A stretch of DNA of 64,000 nt from JACMLD01 sp039919885 (lineage in GTDB: Bacteria; Bacteroidota; Bacteroidia; Chitinophagales; Chitinophagaceae): the NCBI GenBank assembly GCA_039919885.1, contig JBDSEV010000023.1, positions 1 to 64,000 of the forward strand, read 5' to 3'. Position numbers and translations under genes: made by a program. The notes under the pieces were generated by a model, which was not told the origin of the DNA, searched no databases, and saw nothing but the letters and a program-made list of their open reading frames with translations. Shown piece by piece: positions 27,201 through 35,733 of the stretch; within the stretch, counting starts at the first letter, position 1, and each line of letters opens with the position of its first letter.

Positions 27201-28517
27201 GAAAACAGTGCCAATGCACTATTAAAAACCGGTGCGGATACCAATAACGACGGCAGGGCAGACAGTTATCCAAACAAAAATATGGACAACGACAGCAAGC
27301 CCAACCCGTATGATCTTGACAGCGATGGTGACGGTATCACAGATACACGTGAGGCCGGATTTATAGATGCCGACAGCAATGGGCAGGTGGATGGAGCAAT
27401 TGGAATAAATGGATGGAATGCAGGCATTGATGCAATGCCATCCCTGGCATTGCTGAATACCGATGCAGCTGGCAAACCCGATTACCTGGATATAGATGCA
27501 GACGATGATGGCATACCGGATAATGTGGAAGGAATCGCCACGTCCAGTTATTTATTTCCTTCTTATACAGATAGTGACGGAGATGGAATAGATGATGCCT
27601 ACGATTCCTTTGCCGGTTTTGGTGGCAATGGCATTACGCCCAACGACCAGGATGGCGATGGCATCCCTGATTACCGCGATTTAGACACAGATGCGGACGG
27701 GTCGCCGGATATCATTGAAGGAAATGATTTCAACGGAGACTGTAAAGCCAATGACAATACTGTACTGACCGGCATGGATACCGATGGAGATGGACTGGAT
27801 GATCGGTTCGACAGCAACAACGCATCACCACGGGCTACTTCGGCTTATATGGGAACAGGAGGCAGTCTGACCGGCGATCCTACGCCAGGTTCTGTTACCG
27901 TGGTGCAAAAATGTAACCTGACATTTGAGAGAGACTGGCGTTACCAGCCTTATGTGCTTGTAGTAAATTTTCTGCAGGTGACGGGGGTTTTGGCCAACCA
28001 GTCAGTAAAGCTACAATGGACCGTTACCGCGGACCACGCAATAGATCGGTTCGATGTAGAAAGAAGTGCAGACGGAATTAGCTTCGGTAAAATTGCTGAA
28101 GCAGCCGGATCAGCGGCGGCCTGCACCGCAAAGGTATTTACTGCCACGGATAACCATATCAGTGAGATACAAGGCACTGTTTGGTATTATCGTATACGCG
28201 CCGTTAGTAAAAACACGGCAGGTAAATGGAGTAACCTGGTGGTAATAAGAGTCAGACCAAAAAATACGGCTACCATAACACCCAACCCGGCAAATGATGT
28301 TGCGCGCATTAGCCTTGCCGTTAAAGCGCCATCGTCAGCAAAAATATTTGTACTGGATGCAGCTGGTAAACAGGTATTGCAGCAAACGCAGCAATTATAC
28401 AACGGCGTCAATGCTTTTGAAATAGTTGGTATCAGCAAATTGCAGAACGGGGTATACATGGTACAGGTTATCCTGAACCAGGAAGTCATCAACCACCGAT
28501 TGATCATTCAGCGATAG
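24285..28517 (+). CDS. giant surface protein 1: beta-sandwich, DUF11-like, TSP3-like repeats, T9SS tail
   Basis: 1410 residues from ATG 24285 (MKKLYYLLLAGG), which begins the signal peptide. A conserved N-terminal stretch (VIRPFTPRYTNTSVRGN) is followed by the locus-specific beta-sandwich (about 82-259). Next is a large beta region starting NNTYNSSSGDLLL, then a DUF11-like repeat (about 550-660, TDTLPANVNYKPGSL). Residues about 789-1181 hold many Asp-rich thrombospondin type 3-like units (DSDNDGIPDVVEAGG), expected to bind calcium and stiffen a stalk. A fibronectin-like stretch and T9SS type A tail (from about 1329, ITPNPANDVARI) end it. Probably a cell-surface adhesin or scaffold; no catalytic motif is seen. 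Confidence 0.88.
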   Translation: MKKLYYLLLAGGFFVHQAIVAQVIRPFTPRYTNTSVRGNIRFVSNNIITTAGAITTEMPPAGTATNNNGAGVNIDVDNAPNTTLFTYNDAWKYLDNGTDQGTAWTPSAFSDASWKTNNGKFGYGDAVNTVVFSGCGTSAYPGLENATPGSCGGKYITTYFRKTINIPNPALFAGFLMNVYRDDGIVVYINGVEVVRDNMPAGAIAYNTLAPAAASDDGQLVNAFPVSSAAFIAGNNTIAVEMHQNGATSTDLTFGMELMGVPINNNTYNSSSGDLLLTSCSEVLWAGLYWGASLGNSGDVSWKVGYDTILLKVPGAPAYTKVVAAQTDLHHFNVGSNHNGYSSFANVTSLVNAINANGTYTIANEVVPVATGLKNQAAGWTLVIVYKNNIEIPRNLVVFDGFSIVGTGTQNDIKIGGFVTPLTGPVSCELGAVCYDGDRGSSDGFFFKQDSVAAGVYTDLTPNGTSNTSDMWNSTISFMGANVTSRNPAHANTLGYDADMVQLPNPGNAALGNNMTSARIRISSPSSGGENFFLQVVTSAISVANPSFYMVKTSTDLSGGSWLPGDSLQYKVYTLNNATDTSTNTVITDTLPANVNYKPGSLAINNIAKTDAAGDDEAEYDPISRSVIFRIGTGANAVNGGLVIMNKLDSVSFKVNATDICQIIACNAVAANQARIDYTGKNSLQSLFDHSGYLSGGCFVEGPITNTIAGTCVSRGDTSLVNQCPSLSVTLPFALYTGYTFYHGVPFITANQINPATPITAGSTYYAFWSSGSGCYDTVRFNVLVQPCPDIDDDNDGIPDYIESNGADAFADDDNNGIPNFTDAGYPGFIDSNNDGVNDHFDADLDGIPNQLDLDSDNDGIPDVVEAGGVDADGDGRIDNYTDTDNDGLSQNVDANNTGQIGSGNGLGLRDTDGDGVPDYLDLDSDNDGIPDVTEAGGIDVNNDGKIDNYTDSDADGYADAVDGDVGNDGVSENSANALLKTGADTNNDGRADSYPNKNMDNDSKPNPYDLDSDGDGITDTREAGFIDADSNGQVDGAIGINGWNAGIDAMPSLALLNTDAAGKPDYLDIDADDDGIPDNVEGIATSSYLFPSYTDSDGDGIDDAYDSFAGFGGNGITPNDQDGDGIPDYRDLDTDADGSPDIIEGNDFNGDCKANDNTVLTGMDTDGDGLDDRFDSNNASPRATSAYMGTGGSLTGDPTPGSVTVVQKCNLTFERDWRYQPYVLVVNFLQVTGVLANQSVKLQWTVTADHAIDRFDVERSADGISFGKIAEAAGSAAACTAKVFTATDNHISEIQGTVWYYRIRAVSKNTAGKWSNLVVIRVRPKNTATITPNPANDVARISLAVKAPSSAKIFVLDAAGKQVLQQTQQLYNGVNAFEIVGISKLQNGVYMVQVILNQEVINHRLIIQR

Positions 28518-28930
28518 CCGCTGCGGGGCAGAATGAGTGGATCGACTTCCGTGGCAGCCAAACTATTCGTTCAAAAGCATGATAACGTCTGTGAGTGTCT
28601 GCTGGTATTATTGCGGATGACAGAAATAAGTGCAAATTTTGCAGTGCCACAGTGTAAAACCTTATAACTATGAAAAACCTGATTAAATGGAAATACATAC
28701 AATTTGCAGGACTTACTTTTAAATTGCCGGTATGCTCCGGTGGTAGTCCTGTTTTTGATTATTCAGAACAGAAAATCCGCGTAAATAATAGCGCCAAAAA
28801 TATCATCGGCTGTAAGCTATCAGGTTCCCCTGCATGTATGGTAATAATGTAACACATGCCTGAATTAATAAGGAATTGGTTGTTGCAATTAAACGCGTTG
28901 CGTTTAATACTTTTCTTAATCCAAGCATTT
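28518..28930 (+). other. spacer between the two giant surface-protein genes
   Basis: 413 bp with no supported gene. An open frame at 28670-28852 (60 codons) has no recognisable family and no conserved start context. No terminator is visible, so read-through from giant protein 1 into giant protein 2 is possible. Confidence 0.5.
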
Positions 28931-31900
28931 ATGAAAACGTTCTGCCTCGGTTTAATTGTGCTGTTGTTGATGGTAACAGCTCCAAACACAAACGCCCAAA
29001 TCATTCGCCCTTTTACGGCGCGGTACAGTAATTCTTCTGTAAGAGGAAAAATTGTTTTTGTATCCAACAGCATTATTTCTTCCGCAGGTGTTTCAGCAGG
29101 AAGTCCGGGTACCGGCGAAGGCTACCTGGGTACAACCAATAACAGCAGCAAGGCTGGTATTAACCTTGATATAGACAATGCGGCTGACGTAAGCAAGATA
29201 GCTTTCCTGAGCAAATGGGATTATTTTGGCAACAATGCAGCTCCGCCGAATGACGGATCTGGCAACACCTGGAAATTGCCTGCTTATATTTTAACTGGCT
29301 CACCCTGGAATAATGGTGCCAGCGGAACGGGCAACGGAAAATATGGTTTCAATGCCGCGCAGGCAACTTGTATTCCAAACGGGGGTTCTGATGTATGCGC
29401 GCCTTCCGCGGCCAGCAGTAAATACACCGCTTATTATTTTAGATCAACCGTAAACTTTACCGCCACTGAGCTGGCTGCCTATACCAACATTCAATTGAAC
29501 ATGAGAAGGGATGATGGTATCGTGGTATATGTAAACGGCGTTGAAGTACTCCGCAACACAATGCCTGCAGGTGCTGTAAACTATGCCACGCTGGCTTCTG
29601 CAGATATTGCTACGGGAACAACTGAAAATCTTACTGCCAACCTAAGCCCTTCGTTATTTAGCACGGGTGTAAATACAATAGCGGTAGAAGTGCACCTGCG
29701 GGCTGCTACGTCTGCTGATATGTCTTTTGATATGGAGATGCTGGGTCAGAATAACAATGGAACTTTTAATGCTACTACATCTGATCTGTCGATAGCAACT
29801 GCCTGCAACAAAGTATTGTTTGCCGGTCTGTACTGGGGTGCAGGGCAGGGTGCAAGTGGTAGCAACATTGCGTGGATAACCGGCGAAACCACCTGCAAAC
29901 TTAAAATTCCAGGGGCATCCGCTTATACCACTATTACCTCATCACAAACAGATTATCACAGTGCAGCGATATTCGCCGGGTTGGTGCATACGGGTTTTAA
30001 ATGCTTTGCAGATATCACTTCAATCGTGAATACTTCCAGTCCCAATGGCACCTATACAGTCGGCAACGTTGCATCTCCCGCAGGTATCAACGATGCATAT
30101 GGCGGATGGACCATTGTTTTTGTGTATTCCAACGAAGCGTTGCCTACAAAAAACCTCACGGTATTTGATGGTAATGCAGTAATTAAATCTGGCGCGGCTC
30201 CGGCAGACGTTGCGATCAGCGGATTTTTAACACCGCCATCCGGCGCGGTCAATTGTGAATTGGGTGCAGTTGTGTTTGATGGTGACCGGAGTTCACTCGA
30301 TTCTTTTTCTTTCAAACAAAATGGCGCTTCGGGCTTTTACAATCTTACACCGATTGTGGGGATGGCAAAGCTCAACGACATGTGGAACAGTACGATTGGT
30401 TACCTCGGATCCCCCGTTACCACCCGTAATCCTTCATTCTTGAATACCCTTGGCTACGATGCTAGTATTATCACGCTGCCGAACGCTTCAAATGCCCAGT
30501 TAGGAAACAGTAAAACTGCTGCAACAGTACGATTTGCCTCTCCATCAGAAAATTATTTTGTCCAATTACTGACTACCTCCATATCACAGTTCAGCCCTTC
30601 TTTTTCCTTGCAGAAAACATCCCTGGATGTAAACGGCGGACCGTTAGTAGCAGGTGACATTGTTCGTTATACCGTTGACTATTCCAATCTTGGCAATGAT
30701 ACCAGTCTGAACTCCGTTATTTCCGACCAGCTTCCGGTTAATGTTGGCTATGTTCCTGGCAGCATTAAAATAAATGGGGTTGCAAAAACCGATCTGCTGG
30801 CAGATGATCAGGCGGAGTATGACATTGCCAACCGAAAACTAATTTTTAGAATTGGTACGGGCGCCAATGCAGTAAACGGTGGTAAAGTGCTGGTAAACGG
30901 AAGTGGATCTATTACGTTCGATGTAAAAGTGGCATCTTCCTGCACCATCTTATCGTGCAGCCCCGTAATCATGAACAGCGCAAGAATTGACTACGTTGGA
31001 TTTACCTCTGCACAAAACCTTGCTGACTCCAGTACGTTTGATGCTGGCGGCAGTTGCTTTACACCCGGTCCGGTTACCAATACGCTTATCAATCCCAGCT
31101 GTTATACCCCTTCTGATACAACGCTTGTAAACAGTTGTCCTTCCTTGTCAATTACATTGCCTTGGGCATCATACGCCGGTTATACATTTTATAAAGCGAA
31201 GCCGTTTATTGCGGCAAACGTTTTTAATCCGGCAACGCCGATCACAGCATCCGGTAGTTACTGGGCCTATGTAAACAACGGCCCTGGCTGCTCAGACACG
31301 GTGCGCATTAATGTATTGCACCAGAACTGCCCCGACCTGGATGAAGACAATGATGGAATTCCTGATTATGTGGAATCAAAAATTCCTTTTTCATTGGGCG
31401 ATGTGGACCTTGACGGTGTTCCCAACTGGATTGACACGGACTACCCGGGATGGGTCGACAATAACATAGACGGACTGAACGATAATTTTGATCCGGGCGC
31501 AGACAGTGATAATGATGGCATAGTAAATTTTATTGATAAGGATTGGCCCGGTTATACTGACAGCAACGGCGACGGCGTAAACGATCATTTTGATACTGAC
31601 CTTGACGGCATACCGGATTACCTGGACCTTGACAGCGACAATGATGGCATACCGGATGTAGTGGAAGCAGGCGGGGTTGATGCAAACGGCGACGGTAAGA
31701 TTGATAATTATACCGACCCGGATAATGACGGACTTTCACAGAATGTGGACGCCAGTACGGGTGTTGCAGGCTCAGGCAATGGTTTGGCCGGAACCGCTAT
31801 ACGTGATACGGATGGAGATGGCGTACCTGATTATATTGATTTGGACAGTGACAATGACGGTATACCCGATGTGCTGGAAGTGGGTGGTGCCGACGCGGAC

Positions 31901-33304
31901 AACGATGGCCACCTTGACAATTTTACAGACAGTGACGCCGATGGTTTTAATGATGCAGCAGATGGTGATGTGGGCAACGATGGTATTGCAGAAAACAGCG
32001 CCAATGCATTATTAAGAACCGGTGCTGATACCAATAACGACGGCAGGGCAGACAGTTATCCATATAAAAATATGGATGGTGGCGCACAGCCCAATCCTTA
32101 CGACCTGGACAGCGATGGTGATGGTATAACCGATGTGCGCGAAGCAGGTTTTACTGACGCTGATAGCAATGGACAGGCAGACGGAAGTATCGGTGCCAAT
32201 GGCTGGAGTACTGCAATTGATGCATTGCCTTCAATTACTTTGCTAAATTCTGATGGCAGCGGTAACCCCGATTTTATTGATATCGACTCAGATGATGATG
32301 GTATTCCCGATGAAGTAGAAGGCATCGCTACGTCCAGTTATATATTTCCAACTTATATTGACAGCGACGGCGATGGCATAGACGATGCGTACGATTCCTT
32401 TGCCGGTTTCGGTGGCAATGGCATTACGCCCAATGACCAGGATGGCGATGGTATACCAGACTACCGCGATACCGACACGGATGGCGACGGCGTCGCCGAT
32501 ATTATAGAAGGCAATGACCTGAATGGTAATTGTAAGGCCGATGATTTGGTAACACTTACCGGTATTGATTCGGATGGCGACGGACTCGATGATCGCTTTG
32601 ATGCCGACAACGCCGGTCCCCGGGCCACTTCTGGCAAGATGGGACTGTCTGGCAGTACAGCAGGAGACCCAACGCCGGGTTCCATTACTACCGTACAAAA
32701 ATGCAGTTCTGGTACTGAAAGAGACTGGCGTTACCAGCCTTACCTGCTGGCCCTCAACTTTCTTAATGTAACAGGCGTGTTAATAAACCAGTCGGTGAAA
32801 TTAGACTGGACCGTTACGTGTGACAGAACGATAGATCATTTTGACATTGAGCGCAGCACCGATGGAATCAATTTCAGCAAAATAACAGAAGTAGCAGGTG
32901 TATACGGACCAAGCAACACAAAGTCTTTTACTGTTATGGATCACCAGGTGAGCAGCTTGTCCGGCGCCTGGTACTACCGTATACGTGCCATCGCCAAAAA
33001 TACGCCGGGCAAACTGAGCGCGGTAGTCGTCATTCGCAGCCATCCAAAAAATAAAATAACGGTAACGCCTAACCCGGCAACCGCATACGTTGTTGTGACG
33101 ATTAAGTTAGCAAAAGCCAGCCAGGCAGAAATTCGCATACTGGATGCAAGCGGTAAAACTGTGCTGTCGAAACAAAGGCTACTAAGTACTGGTATCAATA
33201 GTTTCAGGATAGATGATATTGCCAGGTTTGCGGACGGTTTGTACACCATACAGATTATCGATGGCCAGGACGTGTTTAATGAAAGAATCGTAATCAAAAA
33301 ATAA
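28931..33304 (+). CDS. giant surface protein 2: beta-sandwich, DUF11-like, TSP3-like repeats, T9SS tail
   Basis: A 1457-residue paralogue of the preceding gene, starting at ATG 28931 (MKTFCLGLIVLLL). It has the same architecture: IIRPFTARYSNSSVRGK, a diverged beta-sandwich (about 91-273, with DDGIVVYVNGVEVLRN), the large beta region, a DUF11-like repeat (SDQLPVNVGYVPGSI), TSP3-like calcium-binding repeats (about 800-1229) and a T9SS type A tail from about 1377 (VTPNPATAYVVV). Segments of the repeat region are almost identical in DNA to the upstream gene, notably the stretch encoding YDSFAGFGGNGITPNDQDGD, suggesting tandem duplication with gene conversion. A terminator follows. Confidence 0.88.
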   Translation: MKTFCLGLIVLLLMVTAPNTNAQIIRPFTARYSNSSVRGKIVFVSNSIISSAGVSAGSPGTGEGYLGTTNNSSKAGINLDIDNAADVSKIAFLSKWDYFGNNAAPPNDGSGNTWKLPAYILTGSPWNNGASGTGNGKYGFNAAQATCIPNGGSDVCAPSAASSKYTAYYFRSTVNFTATELAAYTNIQLNMRRDDGIVVYVNGVEVLRNTMPAGAVNYATLASADIATGTTENLTANLSPSLFSTGVNTIAVEVHLRAATSADMSFDMEMLGQNNNGTFNATTSDLSIATACNKVLFAGLYWGAGQGASGSNIAWITGETTCKLKIPGASAYTTITSSQTDYHSAAIFAGLVHTGFKCFADITSIVNTSSPNGTYTVGNVASPAGINDAYGGWTIVFVYSNEALPTKNLTVFDGNAVIKSGAAPADVAISGFLTPPSGAVNCELGAVVFDGDRSSLDSFSFKQNGASGFYNLTPIVGMAKLNDMWNSTIGYLGSPVTTRNPSFLNTLGYDASIITLPNASNAQLGNSKTAATVRFASPSENYFVQLLTTSISQFSPSFSLQKTSLDVNGGPLVAGDIVRYTVDYSNLGNDTSLNSVISDQLPVNVGYVPGSIKINGVAKTDLLADDQAEYDIANRKLIFRIGTGANAVNGGKVLVNGSGSITFDVKVASSCTILSCSPVIMNSARIDYVGFTSAQNLADSSTFDAGGSCFTPGPVTNTLINPSCYTPSDTTLVNSCPSLSITLPWASYAGYTFYKAKPFIAANVFNPATPITASGSYWAYVNNGPGCSDTVRINVLHQNCPDLDEDNDGIPDYVESKIPFSLGDVDLDGVPNWIDTDYPGWVDNNIDGLNDNFDPGADSDNDGIVNFIDKDWPGYTDSNGDGVNDHFDTDLDGIPDYLDLDSDNDGIPDVVEAGGVDANGDGKIDNYTDPDNDGLSQNVDASTGVAGSGNGLAGTAIRDTDGDGVPDYIDLDSDNDGIPDVLEVGGADADNDGHLDNFTDSDADGFNDAADGDVGNDGIAENSANALLRTGADTNNDGRADSYPYKNMDGGAQPNPYDLDSDGDGITDVREAGFTDADSNGQADGSIGANGWSTAIDALPSITLLNSDGSGNPDFIDIDSDDDGIPDEVEGIATSSYIFPTYIDSDGDGIDDAYDSFAGFGGNGITPNDQDGDGIPDYRDTDTDGDGVADIIEGNDLNGNCKADDLVTLTGIDSDGDGLDDRFDADNAGPRATSGKMGLSGSTAGDPTPGSITTVQKCSSGTERDWRYQPYLLALNFLNVTGVLINQSVKLDWTVTCDRTIDHFDIERSTDGINFSKITEVAGVYGPSNTKSFTVMDHQVSSLSGAWYYRIRAIAKNTPGKLSAVVVIRSHPKNKITVTPNPATAYVVVTIKLAKASQAEIRILDASGKTVLSKQRLLSTGINSFRIDDIARFADGLYTIQIIDGQDVFNERIVIKK

Positions 33305-33329
33305 CCCACCCCTAATTGCTATTATACAG

Positions 33330-33369
33330 GCAACGACGAAACCTAAACAGTTTTGTCGTTGCTTTTTTT
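33330..33369 (+). terminator. strong terminator after giant surface protein 2
   Basis: A 13-bp stem (33330-33342 with 33350-33362, one G-U pair), a 7-nt loop and a run of seven T (33363-33369). Confidence 0.92.
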
Positions 33370-33443
33370 GTTTAAATTGCTGAAACAATTGTGCGATCGG
33401 GAATATGGCACACGTCTTTTAATTTATTTGATTTAATACTATC

Positions 33444-34919
33444 ATGAATTTTCGGCCTTCAATACAAAAGCTGGTGGCCTGCGCAATACTGTTATTTGTA
33501 ACAACGCTATTGCTGAAAGCCCAGGCGCCCACACACACCAGGCGATTTGCGCCTGTCCTTGATGCCAACATCAACGGATTTTACGAGTACCTGCCAGGAA
33601 ATTATGCTGCTGATATAACAACAAGGTATCCATTGATTATTTTTTTTCACGGGGTAGGCGAAAGTGGATCCGTACAGGACAATGCAACCCTTGATAAAGT
33701 GATGGCCTGGGGACCTCCGCAACTGATCAATAATAAAATGCTTAATAAGCCCGCCCCTGCGGTGCAGTTTCCCGACAGCTTTTTTGTTGGCGGGCAATGG
33801 TTTAAATTCATTGTGTTGTCTCCGCAGATCAAAGAAGGTTTGGACGGCCCGACAGTTACGGATACCATCCGACCTGCAGCGGTGGATGCGGTCATTGAAT
33901 TCGCAAAAGCCAATTACCGGGTTGATCTTACCCGTGTTTACCTTTGTGGGCTGAGCATGGGCGGTGGTGCCACGTGGGACTATGCAGGCAGCAGCGCAGC
34001 CGCGGTAAAAAAGCTGGCTGCTATCGTCGTCGCATGCGGAGCCGGTGACCTTACTACAGCAGAAGCAAATATAATAGCGGCCGGTAAGTTGCCGGTACTG
34101 GCTACGCACAACAAAGGAGATGGTACGGTAAACTATCTCCGAACCGATGCGAACGCTGCAAAAATAAACGCCTACTTACCGCTTATTGTTCCGGCGCCTG
34201 TAATTGTGAAATGGAATGGTGGCGGGCACAATGTTTGGTCGAGGACGTATGAAGACATTAACCCCGGTGTTACAAGCCAGGGCCTCACCGGCAACCTCCG
34301 TGATTCAATTGGCATGAATGTGTATGAATGGATGCTGCAGTTTACCCGATTAAGCGTCACCCTGCCGTTGAATTGGGAAAGTTTCACGGTAAAAGAATCA
34401 AGAGCCGGTGCGGTGCTTCGCTGGTCTACCGCGCAGCAAATTAATACAACCTCCTATACCATTGAAAGAAGTGATGACGGCACCCGTTGGATTGCGGTTG
34501 CAACAATCGCTGCGCAGGACAATGCAGGCCTCGCGCAGCAATACCAATTTACAGATACCACCGTGCAGGCGTTTCCCTGCTATTACCGCATCCGCCAAAC
34601 CGATTTGGACGGGGCATTTACGTTTTCAGCTGTTCAAAAATATATGGCAGCCCTAAAAAAAATGTCCGCTACCGTTTTCCCAAATCCTTTTAGCCAGCAA
34701 ATACAGGTGCATTGCTCCGGTATCACACAAAAAAGTATTACCATACAGCTGGTCAATCAGCGCGGCCAGGTGTTATTGCAACAGCAACACACTATGATAT
34801 CCGCCAATGATATTGTTACATTGAATCATTCAAAAAAGCTCAGCCAGGGTATTTACCATGTCATTGTATCTGGTGCTAAGGGCGAAGTGGTTGCACACTC
34901 CCGTTTGGTGAAAGAATAA
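33444..34919 (+). CDS. secreted alpha/beta-hydrolase (esterase) with T9SS tail
   Basis: A 491-residue exported protein, signal peptide ending near LLLKAQ. Residues about 25-295 form an alpha/beta-hydrolase of the polyhydroxybutyrate-depolymerase/feruloyl-esterase type. FFHGVGE is the oxyanion region, GLSMGGG the nucleophile elbow, NKGDGTV the likely acid loop and GGGHNVWSRTY the histidine. A fibronectin-like stretch (YTIERSDDG) and a T9SS type A tail (TVFPNPFSQQIQVH) follow. It is transcribed separately from the giant surface proteins (terminator between them) but belongs to the same surface locus. Substrate unknown; an ester on a polysaccharide or polymer is plausible. Confidence 0.85.
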   Translation: MNFRPSIQKLVACAILLFVTTLLLKAQAPTHTRRFAPVLDANINGFYEYLPGNYAADITTRYPLIIFFHGVGESGSVQDNATLDKVMAWGPPQLINNKMLNKPAPAVQFPDSFFVGGQWFKFIVLSPQIKEGLDGPTVTDTIRPAAVDAVIEFAKANYRVDLTRVYLCGLSMGGGATWDYAGSSAAAVKKLAAIVVACGAGDLTTAEANIIAAGKLPVLATHNKGDGTVNYLRTDANAAKINAYLPLIVPAPVIVKWNGGGHNVWSRTYEDINPGVTSQGLTGNLRDSIGMNVYEWMLQFTRLSVTLPLNWESFTVKESRAGAVLRWSTAQQINTTSYTIERSDDGTRWIAVATIAAQDNAGLAQQYQFTDTTVQAFPCYYRIRQTDLDGAFTFSAVQKYMAALKKMSATVFPNPFSQQIQVHCSGITQKSITIQLVNQRGQVLLQQQHTMISANDIVTLNHSKKLSQGIYHVIVSGAKGEVVAHSRLVKE

Positions 34920-34943
34920 TTCCTTACGCCATTCCATGATGTT

Positions 34944-34975
34944 TTTGTTTCAGGGATGGTATACCTGTATTTTTG
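34944..34975 (+). promoter_or_regulatory. promoter of rsmA, placed for a leaderless transcript
   Basis: TTTG (34944-34947), 20-bp spacer and TATTTTTG (34968-34975) are an almost exact Bacteroidota promoter. The rsmA ATG begins only 5 bp after the -7 box, so transcription should start at or next to the start codon. Confidence 0.65.
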
Positions 34976-34980
34976 TGGGG

Positions 34981-35733
34981 ATGTATACGTTGAAAAAATC
35001 ATTGGGCCAGCATTTTTTAAAAGATGAAGAGATCTGCCGGCAGGTAGTGCGTGCCCTGCAGCAGCAGCCTTTCGCGCAATTGCTGGAAGTGGGGCCTGGT
35101 GGCGGAGCCCTAACCAAATATTTGTTGCCGCTGCAGCAAGTTGATTTTAAATGTGTGGAAGTAGACGATGAAAAAGTACAATTCCTGTTGCAAACCTACC
35201 CGGTGATCAAAGATAAAATTATTCACAAGAGTTTCCTGGACATGGATGCGCCTTTTGAAGGAATGTTTACTGTGGTGGGGAATTTCCCGTATAATATCTC
35301 TTCCCAAATTGTATTTAAAATACTGGAATGGAAAACGCAGGTGGAATGTATGATAGGAATGTTTCAAAAGGAAGTGGCGCAGCGGATTGTTGCAAAAGAA
35401 GGAAGCAAAATATATGGCGTTACCAGTGTGCTGGTACAAGCATTTTTTGATACCGACTATTTATTTGAGGTAGCGGAAACAGCTTTTACACCGCCGCCCA
35501 AAGTAAAAAGTGCAGTCATACAATTGCGGCCGGTAAAAACAGCACTGGCCATGAAAAGCGAAAAACATTTGTTTTTACTGGTCAAAACTGCTTTTAACCA
35601 ACGCAGGAAAACATTGCGCAATGGCGTTCGCGGTTTGTTTGAACCTGACGTGCTGGAAGATGCCGTTTTTGATAAACGGGCAGAACAATTAAGTGTGGAA
35701 GCATTTGCAGCACTAACATTCAGAATGAGATGA
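34981..35733 (+). CDS. rsmA: 16S rRNA (adenine(1518)-N(6)/adenine(1519)-N(6))-dimethyltransferase
   Basis: RsmA (KsgA) dimethylates two adjacent adenines in the 3-prime helix of 16S rRNA during 30S maturation. 250 residues from ATG 34981; the family always starts close to the KKSLGQHFLKD seen here, so the upstream ATG at 34936 is rejected. The SAM-binding motif is LEVGPGGGALTKYL and the catalytic motif is NFPYNIS (usually NLPYNIS). A C-terminal helical domain with FNQRRKTLRN is present. Its stop overlaps the ATG of the next gene (ATGA). Confidence 0.95.
   Translation: MYTLKKSLGQHFLKDEEICRQVVRALQQQPFAQLLEVGPGGGALTKYLLPLQQVDFKCVEVDDEKVQFLLQTYPVIKDKIIHKSFLDMDAPFEGMFTVVGNFPYNISSQIVFKILEWKTQVECMIGMFQKEVAQRIVAKEGSKIYGVTSVLVQAFFDTDYLFEVAETAFTPPPKVKSAVIQLRPVKTALAMKSEKHLFLLVKTAFNQRRKTLRNGVRGLFEPDVLEDAVFDKRAEQLSVEAFAALTFRMR

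Noticed and set aside
26649..27830. Asp-rich repeats of the giant proteins as a CRISPR array or DNA tandem repeat
   Set aside because: The periodicity is at protein level (TSP3-like units) with variable DNA; spacers are not unique sequences between constant repeats.
28670..28852. 60-codon open frame between the giant surface protein genes
   Set aside because: No homology I can recognise, no signal peptide or membrane helix, and length expected by chance.
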